DNA of 5,825 nucleotides, taken from NCBI GenBank assembly GCA_020434645.1, contig JAGRAK010000132.1, positions 1 to 5,825 on the forward strand, given 5' to 3'. Shown here in pieces: positions 1 through 5,163 of this stretch. Made by a program: the position numbers and the translations under genes. The notes beneath the pieces are model-generated. The model searched no databases and was not told where the DNA came from. It saw only the letters and a program-made list of their open reading frames with translations. The stretch is from Bdellovibrionales bacterium (GTDB lineage Bacteria > Bdellovibrionota > Bdellovibrionia > Bdellovibrionales > UBA1609). Numbering within the stretch: position 1 is the first letter of the stretch; every line of letters begins with the position of its first letter.

Positions 1-191
1 CCATATTCTAATAACTCTGCATTTCTATCTGTTTCTTCTGTCGAGCATGACCAGTCTTCACTTGTTTCTGGCGGTGTTTGCGGGTCACAGTTATAGGTCA
101 CTCCCTGCCGCAATATAGATAAGCTTGGTGCGCTTGCTGATGCTGAGGCGCCCACAAATAACGCACAAAATAATCCTAATAGTTTAAACAT
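1..191 (-). CDS. N-terminal part of an unrecognised exported protein (runs off the left edge)
   Basis: The first 64 residues of a minus-strand gene are visible and the rest lies beyond base 1. The start ATG (189-191) has a strong Shine-Dalgarno AGGGGG (minus strand, 197-202) five bases upstream. Residues 1-21 form a classical signal peptide: one Lys at position 3, a hydrophobic core (LLGLFCALFVGA), then an Ala/Ser-rich stretch with several Ala-X-Ala cleavage options around residues 15-21. The visible mature part is polar and acidic, rich in Thr, Glu and Ser, with Cys35 and Cys49, which could form a disulfide after export. I do not recognise the family. It follows the 734-residue exported protein in the same direction after 130 bases and seems to have its own promoter, so it may or may not be co-transcribed. 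Being an exported protein is well supported; its function is unknown. Confidence 0.8.
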   Translation of the reverse strand, partial: MFKLLGLFCALFVGASASASAPSLSILRQGVTYNCDPQTPPETSEDWSCSTEETDRNAELLEY

Positions 192-196
192 GTTTT

Positions 197-202
197 CCCC
201 CT
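197..202 (-). promoter_or_regulatory. Shine-Dalgarno of the exported protein gene at 1-191
   Basis: AGGGGG on the minus strand, five bases before the ATG. This strong ribosome site fixes the start of a gene that is only partly in the window. Confidence 0.7.
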
Positions 203-227
203 GTGTTGTTGGTGACGTTTTGATTCG

Positions 228-256
228 GTTATATGACTTAGCAATTGATATGCCAG
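228..256 (-). promoter_or_regulatory. Candidate sigma-70-type promoter for the gene at 1-191
   Basis: On the minus strand, CTGGCA (251-256; 4 of 6 matches to TTGACA) and TATAAC (228-233; 5 of 6 to TATAAT) are separated by 17 bases. A start near 221 would give a leader of about 30 bases that still contains the AGGGGG ribosome site. The spacing and position are sensible, but such matches also arise by chance in AT-rich DNA. Confidence 0.45.
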
Positions 257-287
257 ACGAAGTGGGCGCATTTTGTACATTCGTCCG
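254..287 (-). other. Intergenic hairpin downstream of the 734-residue gene
   Basis: In minus-strand RNA, bases 287-280 (CGGACGAA) pair with 261-254 (TTCGTCTG) as an 8-bp stem containing one G-U pair, with an 18-base loop. No U-tract follows, so it is not a standard intrinsic terminator. It lies 35 bases after the stop codon of the 734-residue gene, and its 3' arm overlaps the candidate -35 box of the next gene. It could protect the 3' end of an mRNA or be a chance pairing. Confidence 0.3.
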
Positions 288-321
288 TCAGCCAGGCTTT
301 ATGCTTCTTATATGTTTGACG

Positions 322-2526
322 CTACAATTCATCAGCCATGTTGTAAGGCAAACCATCAGGCCCACTAATTTGAATGTGAGCGCTGGAGATGCGACCTTGA
401 TAAAATTCGTTAAATTCAGATTCGCCGGGGAATATAAAATTATTTTTTGTTGCATCTTTTTTGGGGTCGCGGGCGGCATCAACATTAGACTTAATAGAAG
501 CCCAAGAAGTCCCTGCCCTTATGCCATCGAGAATAAACCTCTTGGGGTGGTTATCACGACTTGTAAAAGCTGTGGGCTCATTGGATGCTGCGATATCAAT
601 AAAATCGCGAGATTGTATCGTAGCCATTTCATTTTTCGCTACATATGAGGAGCTGCAGCTCGAATTTAAATATATAAGCTGACCGCCATTGTTTTGGGCA
701 CGCTGCTTCATGGCCTCATTTAAATCCTCTGGTGTTAGCTTAGCCATATTGGCGTAATCATTCTGGGGAAAAACCAAATACACTTGCTCTTTCGTATCTT
801 TATCAATGATCTTAGTCCCTATCAGAATTTTAGATTCTGGCGAGAGGGGCATACTCGTTTTTTCATCTCCAGCTGAGTGAGAATCCTTTACAAGATAATC
901 GACTTCTTTTGATCCTATGAGTTTTATTAAAAATTCCGGTGTGTCCTTGATTTCTGTTGCCTCTGCAAAAGTAAATCCAGAGGCTTGGTAGTAGTCAATA
1001 TAGGCGTCAGCTGTGGTTTCACGTCGAGAAGCATCTAAATTAGCGCCAATAACTACAGCGCCAACAAGCTTGTTATCCGCCCAAATTTGCTTCTGATCTG
1101 GCGCTTTTGCTGTTGGTGCTATATCGCTAAAGTTAGCCCAACTTACTTTAGCATTGGCCGAAAATTTCTTACCCTCATGAGTCCAAGTTACATTGGCACT
1201 TTGCTCTTTTGATTTTTCGTCTAATTTCGGGCCAAAGGCATAATAAAAACCGTAGGGGCTTTGAATGCTTTTAAACCCCTCAATTGGATTCGTACCCAGG
1301 ATTACGAGGTGTTCCTCCTGAGAGGTCTCTTTAAACCCTTTTTCACCCACAGTAATATCGGTGAAAACTTTAGGTTTAATGCCAAAATATGGGGCGACTG
1401 CTTGCTTAATAAATTTAAGCAATTTTGAATAAAATATACCCGTTAGGTTTCGCGCGTCCATACTGGCTCCAGACGCGATAGAGTTATAAACAGCTTTGTA
1501 AACGGCCTGTTTTTTGGCGTTATTTAAATTTTTTAGTATAGGCGTAAGTGGACCTAAAAAATCCCAGTCACTTAGTTTTATTGCAGGATTTTTTAACAAA
1601 TGGGAGCTAAGAATACGATCAACAACTATTTTTTCTACCACTTTTTCTTCAGCCGGAGTTCGGCACGGACTTTTTTCAATAGACACTTCCTTAGTCAATT
1701 GCGGAAAGTTCTCTAGAGCATAATAATACAAAGTATAATCTTTAATATACAGAATTTGTATCAGACCACTTTTGAGTGCTGGATAAGTTGTCATCAGGTC
1801 TGATTTCAAAAGAGTCAGCACAACGGGCGCGTCGCGGAAAGAATCAAACCCGTCTGGTTTTTGAAACTTGTAGAGGTAGCGTAGCGCCTGTTCATGAGTG
1901 AGAGTCTTGGGTATAGTTTTTGGTACCAAAGCTTCCCATTTTTTTTCATCAAATTCTTGAGTGCATAAAGTATTGATTAGTACGTCACGAGCTGATTTTT
2001 CTTCCGTGCCTAAAACAGTTGTGGAGTCTTGACAGCAAGAATCAGCTATAAAATCTGAACTCATAGGCAAGGCACAAGTCGTAACCTTCTTATGGTATCT
2101 GAATTGATTTTTTTCAGGCAGAAATCTATCTTGTCGCCAGTCGTTAAATTTATTTCGTGTTTTTTCGCTTGAGATCTCTTTTGCCGGACTTTGACTTATG
2201 TCAAAAACAACCCGACGATCATTTTCTATTACGGTTATTGTTGAATCATTTAATAGAAACGCGATGGGCTCTTTAACTCCAGGCAGAGTTATTTGCTCTA
2301 TTTTTTGACTGATCGAATTATGAATCAGAAGTCGATCAGGGTGCGGCTTTTCAATTGTATAGATTTGACCGTCTTTATCTTGAGCGATCGTGAAATGATT
2401 TGAATCACTATAAAGTTTTTCAGCATCTATTTTCCATATTGAATAAGGATACTGATCAATACAGTCTTTGGCATGGCCAAAGGTGATCCAAATTGAAATC
2501 AACACGCCTAGGACTATTTGCGCCAT
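322..2526 (-). CDS. Large exported protein, possible divergent caspase-like (clan CD) cysteine peptidase
   Basis: A 734-residue protein that I do not recognise by family. An in-frame TAG at 2548-2550 with no start codon before 2526 supports the ATG used; GTGGA six bases upstream is a modest ribosome site. Residues 1-19 are hydrophobic and end in GHA, giving a signal peptide, although without a positive N-region. Residues about 40-120 look strand-rich, as in a beta-propeller or similar fold. Residues about 175-400 are mostly helical. From about 487 the pattern is: strand GAVVIGANL, helix 503-515, strand FTFAEA, helix 529-538, strand VDYLVKDSH ending at His550, a long loop, helix 597-611, strand QLIYLNSSC ending at Cys624, then FIDIAASNEPTAF (642-654). 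This order matches the caspase/legumain fold with a His-Cys dyad. C624 is the only Cys after 288; the others (22, 151, 164, 165, 188, 288) could form disulfides. The normal His-Gly after the catalytic His is His-Ser here, so activity is uncertain. The gene overlaps the small upstream gene by 13 bases. That it is a gene is near certain; the peptidase reading is inference. Confidence 0.9.
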   Translation of the reverse strand: MAQIVLGVLISIWITFGHAKDCIDQYPYSIWKIDAEKLYSDSNHFTIAQDKDGQIYTIEKPHPDRLLIHNSISQKIEQITLPGVKEPIAFLLNDSTITVIENDRRVVFDISQSPAKEISSEKTRNKFNDWRQDRFLPEKNQFRYHKKVTTCALPMSSDFIADSCCQDSTTVLGTEEKSARDVLINTLCTQEFDEKKWEALVPKTIPKTLTHEQALRYLYKFQKPDGFDSFRDAPVVLTLLKSDLMTTYPALKSGLIQILYIKDYTLYYYALENFPQLTKEVSIEKSPCRTPAEEKVVEKIVVDRILSSHLLKNPAIKLSDWDFLGPLTPILKNLNNAKKQAVYKAVYNSIASGASMDARNLTGIFYSKLLKFIKQAVAPYFGIKPKVFTDITVGEKGFKETSQEEHLVILGTNPIEGFKSIQSPYGFYYAFGPKLDEKSKEQSANVTWTHEGKKFSANAKVSWANFSDIAPTAKAPDQKQIWADNKLVGAVVIGANLDASRRETTADAYIDYYQASGFTFAEATEIKDTPEFLIKLIGSKEVDYLVKDSHSAGDEKTSMPLSPESKILIGTKIIDKDTKEQVYLVFPQNDYANMAKLTPEDLNEAMKQRAQNNGGQLIYLNSSCSSSYVAKNEMATIQSRDFIDIAASNEPTAFTSRDNHPKRFILDGIRAGTSWASIKSNVDAARDPKKDATKNNFIFPGESEFNEFYQGRISSAHIQISGPDGLPYNMADEL

Positions 2527-2789
2527 TTGTAGTCCACTTGTTTTTTTCTAATTGCCCCGGGCGCAAAATTTACTCGATGGCTATTGGCCAATTTCGCGCA
2601 GTCTTTTTTGTTGTTCGAATGATGAGTGTAGGTCAGCGTTTCAACATCATCTGTGAATTTATAGATTGTGATGTTGATAATACAGTTGTCCTTTTGCGTC
2701 TGCTGATCGACCATATTATTGGATTTTAAGCTTGTGACTTCAGCGTGTGAATAAGACCCGCTTAAGCTAAGAAGAAGAAAGATAATCAT
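2514..2789 (-). CDS. Small exported two-cysteine protein, partner gene of the 734-residue protein
   Basis: A 91-residue protein of unknown family. Residues 1-16 (MIIFLLLSLSGSYSHA) fit a short signal peptide with cleavage after Ala16, although the N-region has no positive charge. The mature part of about 75 residues has exactly two cysteines, Cys36 and Cys64, suggesting one disulfide. It shows a strand pair (CIINITIYKF, then VETLTYTHH), a helix beginning at Cys64 and a basic C-terminal end (RKKQVDYKWRK). In-frame stops lie 12-18 bases upstream of the ATG, so this is the first usable start. There is no Shine-Dalgarno; the candidate -10 box would put the transcript start at or next to the ATG, so the mRNA may be leaderless. 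The 3' end overlaps the start of the 734-residue gene by 13 bases, which points to translational coupling. Small secreted inhibitors or chaperones are known beside secreted cysteine proteases (staphostatins); such a role here is only a hypothesis. Confidence 0.7.
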   Translation of the reverse strand: MIIFLLLSLSGSYSHAEVTSLKSNNMVDQQTQKDNCIINITIYKFTDDVETLTYTHHSNNKKDCAKLANSHRVNFAPGAIRKKQVDYKWRK

Positions 2790-2795
2790 ATCAAA

Positions 2796-2824
2796 ATGCT
2801 ATCAGTTCATATTTTGAGATTCAA
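2796..2824 (-). promoter_or_regulatory. Candidate promoter of the minus-strand gene pair, possibly leaderless
   Basis: On the minus strand, TTGAAT (2819-2824) and TAGCAT (2796-2801) lie 17 bases apart, each 4 of 6 to the sigma-70 consensus. Only six bases separate the -10 box from the ATG at 2789, so transcription would begin at about the A of the start codon. This agrees with the missing ribosome site. The boxes are only moderate matches. Confidence 0.4.
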
Positions 2825-2827
2825 TCT
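2817..2827. promoter_or_regulatory. Short palindrome overlapping the divergent promoter, possible operator
   Basis: AGATT-C-AATCT is a perfect inverted repeat with 5-base arms. It covers the candidate -35 box of the minus-strand genes and partly overlaps TTGAGA (2814-2819), a -35-like sequence facing the alkyltransferase gene. Position makes it a candidate repressor site, but arms this short occur often by chance. No good -10 box was found at the right distance for the plus-strand gene. Confidence 0.2.
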
Positions 2828-2882
2828 GTATGTAGTAAGTGATATGTGTATGGATGTCTTTAATCAGAAGTAGGGAAGTTTT

Positions 2883-3401
2883 ATGTCCACTTTAAAAAAC
2901 TCATCGCAGCAAAAATACTTCATATCTAAAGGTTACGCTCCGTCGCCAATTGGTTTTTTAAAAATTGAGCTCACAGATGGTAAAGTCATTTCGGTGAGTC
3001 ATGAGCAGAAGAAGCAAAAAGACTCAGTTTCTAAACAAGATTTGCCAGTCTTCAATAAAACCAAAGCTCAACTAAAAGCCTACTTCGCTGGTCGCTTAAA
3101 AAAGTTTAATTTGCCACTAGTCACTGAGGGCACAGAGTTTCAGCAGCAAGTTTGGCGTGAGATGGCAAAAATTCCTTTTGGTTCGACGCGAACATATGGT
3201 GAATTGGCTAAAGCTATCGGGCGTCCAAGGGCTTCTCGTGCTATAGGTAATGCTTGTAATGGTAACCCTCATTTAATAGTTATCCCCTGCCATAGGGTCG
3301 TTGGGGCGACTGGGTTAGGGGGCTTTGCCATTGGTTCAAAGAAAAAAAAGCACCTGCTCAATCATGAAACGCATTTGTCTCACTCTAATACAGAGCAATA
3401 A
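2883..3401 (+). CDS. ogt: Methylated-DNA--[protein]-cysteine S-methyltransferase (O6-alkylguanine repair)
   Basis: This cytoplasmic suicide enzyme moves the alkyl group from O6-alkylguanine (or O4-alkylthymine) in DNA to its own cysteine, directly reversing the damage. The 172-residue length is normal for the Ogt/MGMT family. A weak N-terminal domain (about 10-80) is followed by the conserved catalytic domain (about 84-162). The active site PCHRV is at 135-139 with acceptor Cys136 and His137. By comparison with human MGMT, Asn128 in GNP, Glu162 in LLNHE, Tyr105 in TYGELA and the arginine finger Arg119 in SRAIG are all present, so the enzyme should be active. The usual GGYRWG-like segment after PCHRV is altered to GGFAIG, followed by four lysines. 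There is no Ada-type regulatory domain. The start ATG has AGGGA eight bases upstream. It is the first gene of the plus-strand group and is divergent from the exported-protein genes. Confidence 0.95.
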   Translation: MSTLKNSSQQKYFISKGYAPSPIGFLKIELTDGKVISVSHEQKKQKDSVSKQDLPVFNKTKAQLKAYFAGRLKKFNLPLVTEGTEFQQQVWREMAKIPFGSTRTYGELAKAIGRPRASRAIGNACNGNPHLIVIPCHRVVGATGLGGFAIGSKKKKHLLNHETHLSHSNTEQ

Positions 3402-3533
3402 TGCATCGCGAAATTTAATTTTCAAAAAAGCTGATTTAGGCCTACAGACCTTAGTCGAGTTTGCCGATATATTAATTAATGGAATTCTTTCTAACTATAC
3501 CGAATCACTACATATTATAGAAACGGAGCGAGC
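3402..3533 (+). other. Gap between the alkyltransferase gene and hpf
   Basis: This 132-base AT-rich spacer has no clear terminator and no convincing promoter; TATTAT at 3513-3518 resembles a -10 box but would leave too short a leader for hpf. One frame stays open through the whole gap and ends in a TGA (3535-3537) that overlaps the hpf ATG as ATGA. That frame has only poorly placed starts, a TTG at 3325 and an ATG at 3364, both inside the alkyltransferase gene and without a ribosome site. I therefore do not call it a gene. Confidence 0.4.
3525..3528 (+). promoter_or_regulatory. Shine-Dalgarno of hpf
   Basis: GGAG five bases before the ATG at 3534. It confirms the hpf start and would also support translation coupled to any reading frame ending at 3537. 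Confidence 0.65.
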
Positions 3534-3896
3534 ATGAACTTTGATGTAAAGTTTAAAAGTATTAAGCACTCACCATCTTTAGTTGAATACGTGCAAGAGC
3601 GTTTTTCAAGTCTTTCAAAATATGAAATTCGCCCATCAACAGTTCATATCACCTTTAGTGAGGAGGGGTATAATTGTCGCGCTGATATATACATTAATGG
3701 TTACAACGGGAGCTTTCGAGCTAAAGGCTTATCTGACTCATACTTTGTGTCGCTCGATATGTGCATAAAGAAGTTGAAGCGGCAAATGGAGAAAGAGAAA
3801 TCTAAAATTAAGCATCACCATCACTATGATCACAGTGATGAAGCTCAGCTAGAGGCTCTAGCCATGCAGGAAGACCGTTCGCGCAAATCGGCCTGA
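3534..3896 (+). CDS. hpf: Short ribosome hibernation-promoting factor (HPF/RaiA, S30AE family)
   Basis: Proteins of this family bind the decoding region of the 30S subunit during slow growth or stress and block translation; short forms usually work with or without RMF to make 100S dimers or inactive 70S ribosomes. The 120 residues are one S30AE domain of about 90 residues (beta-alpha-beta-beta-beta-alpha): strand NFDVKFKSI, helix SLVEYVQERFSSL, strands TVHITFSEE, CRADIYING and GSFRAKG, then a long helix 70-92 ending in the typical basic run KKLKRQMEKEKSKIK. The C-terminal dimerisation domain of long HPF is absent, so this is the short type. The tail is unusual: a histidine cluster (94-97, 100) followed by an acidic stretch, which could bind metal or be a simple linker. 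A clear GGAG ribosome site precedes the ATG. It lies 99 bases before metK in the same direction. Confidence 0.9.
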   Translation: MNFDVKFKSIKHSPSLVEYVQERFSSLSKYEIRPSTVHITFSEEGYNCRADIYINGYNGSFRAKGLSDSYFVSLDMCIKKLKRQMEKEKSKIKHHHHYDHSDEAQLEALAMQEDRSRKSA

Positions 3897-3930
3897 CGGG
3901 GAGTGTGCCGCTTCGAGCAAAATAATAGAG

Positions 3931-3987
3931 ACACCTTTGACCTCGGTGAGAACGTCAGGTATTGATGCGTGACGTAAAAAGCGAGGT
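3931..3987 (+). promoter_or_regulatory. Structured metK leader that can hide the ribosome binding site
   Basis: ACCTCG (3940-3945) is perfectly complementary to CGAGGT (3982-3987), which contains the metK Shine-Dalgarno GAGG. Enclosed within is a perfect 6-bp hairpin, ACGTCA (3952-3957) with TGACGT (3970-3975) and a 12-base loop, leaving a symmetric 6 x 6 purine-rich internal loop (GTGAGA against AAAAAG). A competing 4-bp hairpin, CACC (3932-3935) with GGTG (3945-3948), would put ACCTC in its loop and allow a pseudoknot with the ribosome site. Such folds are typical of translational riboswitches, and metK is a common target of SAM-sensing RNAs. The sequence does not match the SAM-II or SAM-V consensus as I remember it. 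The pairings are seen; the regulatory role is inference. Confidence 0.4.
3983..3986 (+). promoter_or_regulatory. Shine-Dalgarno of metK
   Basis: GAGG nine bases before the ATG at 3996. It is the 3' arm of the sequestering stem described for the leader. Confidence 0.7.
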
Positions 3988-3995
3988 AAAAGCGT

Positions 3996-5144
3996 ATGAA
4001 AAATTATTTTTTCACCAGTGAATCTGTGTCCGAAGGTCACCCCGATAAAGTTGCCGATCAAATAAGTGATGCTGTTTTAGATGCATATTTAGAGCAAGAT
4101 CCAAAGAGTCGCGTGGCGTGCGAAACTATGATCTCGACGGGCTTTGTTGTTCTAGCCGGTGAAATTTCTTCTAAGGCTTCAGTCGACATGCAGTCAGTTG
4201 CTCGTAAAACTATAGAAAAAATAGGTTATGATCATACAGATAAGGGTTTCGACTATAAAAGTTGCGCCGTTTTCACTTCGATAGACAGACAAAGTCCAGA
4301 TATTGCAATGGGAGTGGACGACGATAAGCGAGAGCAAGGTGCTGGCGATCAGGGGCTTATGTTCGGATACGCTTGCAATGAAACTCCTGAGCTTATGCCA
4401 CTAAGCATTTCGCTTTCGCACCGCCTGGTTAAAGATTTAGCAGACTATCGCAAGGCCAATAAAGTAAATTGGTTGCGTCCAGATGCAAAAAGTCAGGTTA
4501 CGGTTGAGTATGTTGACGGAGTCGTGAAGCGTATTGATTCAGTTGTGCTCTCTACTCAGCATTCGCCTGACATTACTCAAAATGAAATTAAATCTTACAT
4601 CACTGAAGAGCTTATTCAAAAAATTTGCCCTCGAGAGTTGATTGATGCAAAAACAAAAATTTACGTGAACCCTACTGGGAGATTCGTATTGGGCGGCCCT
4701 CATGGTGATTGCGGCTTAACCGGTCGAAAAATTATTGTCGATACATATGGTGGCCATGGTGCACATGGTGGCGGAGCTTTTTCAGGAAAAGACCCATCGA
4801 AGGTCGATCGTTCTGCAGCCTATGCGTCTCGTCATGTAGCCAAAAATATTGTGGCCGCTGGTCTTGCAGATAAATGTCTTGTTCAGGTGGCCTATGCAAT
4901 TGGTGTGGCTGAGCCGATGAATATTACAATTAATGACTATGGTACGGCGAAGGTATCTTTAGATAAAATAACTACGGCAGTACGTGAAATTTGGAGTTTA
5001 AAACCAGCTGCAATTGTGAAACAATTTGATTTACTCAAGCCACGTTACAGTAAAACGGCGGCTTATGGTCATTTTGGTAGAAATGAGCCAGAATTCACTT
5101 GGGAGGCAACTGACAAAGTTGAAGCTCTCAAGTCACTTTGCTAA
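3996..5144 (+). CDS. metK: S-adenosylmethionine synthetase (methionine adenosyltransferase)
   Basis: MetK makes S-adenosylmethionine from methionine and ATP, releasing phosphate and pyrophosphate; SAM feeds methylation and polyamine synthesis. It is a cytoplasmic tetramer using Mg and K ions. At 382 residues it is full length for the bacterial enzyme. Signature sites are intact: GHPDK at 14-18 (His15 and Asp17 for ATP and Mg), Glu43 in ACETM, the mobile-loop segment near 98-107 (DRQSPDIAMG), the GAGDQG motif at 115-120, and the glycine-rich GGGAFSGKDPSKVDRS at 258-273 with the ATP/phosphate-binding Lys265. All three repeated domains are present. The ATG at 3996 has GAGG nine bases upstream and gives the standard N-terminus (FTSESVSEGHPDK). 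It follows hpf after a structured 99-base leader and precedes lepA by only 19 bases, so metK and lepA are very likely co-transcribed. Nothing in it looks degenerate. Confidence 0.98.
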   Translation: MKNYFFTSESVSEGHPDKVADQISDAVLDAYLEQDPKSRVACETMISTGFVVLAGEISSKASVDMQSVARKTIEKIGYDHTDKGFDYKSCAVFTSIDRQSPDIAMGVDDDKREQGAGDQGLMFGYACNETPELMPLSISLSHRLVKDLADYRKANKVNWLRPDAKSQVTVEYVDGVVKRIDSVVLSTQHSPDITQNEIKSYITEELIQKICPRELIDAKTKIYVNPTGRFVLGGPHGDCGLTGRKIIVDTYGGHGAHGGGAFSGKDPSKVDRSAAYASRHVAKNIVAAGLADKCLVQVAYAIGVAEPMNITINDYGTAKVSLDKITTAVREIWSLKPAAIVKQFDLLKPRYSKTAAYGHFGRNEPEFTWEATDKVEALKSLC

Positions 5145-5163
5145 TTAGAGAAAAATAAATTGA

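Noticed and set aside
254..287. Intrinsic terminator after the 734-residue gene
   Set aside because: The stem is not GC-rich, the loop is 18 bases and no run of U follows on the minus strand.
190..648. Plus-strand open frame of 152 codons
   Set aside because: It lies opposite the 3' end of the well-supported 734-residue gene and the intergenic gap, has no ribosome site, and its product has no recognisable features.
2493..2729. Plus-strand open frame of 78 codons
   Set aside because: It is antisense to the coupled pair of exported-protein genes, whose signal peptides and overlap explain this stretch better.
3508..3525. Separate promoter for hpf based on TATTAT
   Set aside because: There is no matching -35 box at a normal distance, and the implied start would fall on the ribosome binding site.
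3931..3995. Known SAM-II, SAM-V or SAM/SAH riboswitch upstream of metK
   Set aside because: The conserved core bases that I remember for these classes are not present, so I report only an unclassified RNA fold.
3858..4061. Minus-strand open frame across the metK leader
   Set aside because: It overlaps the ends of hpf and metK on the other strand and crosses the structured leader; nothing supports it as a gene.
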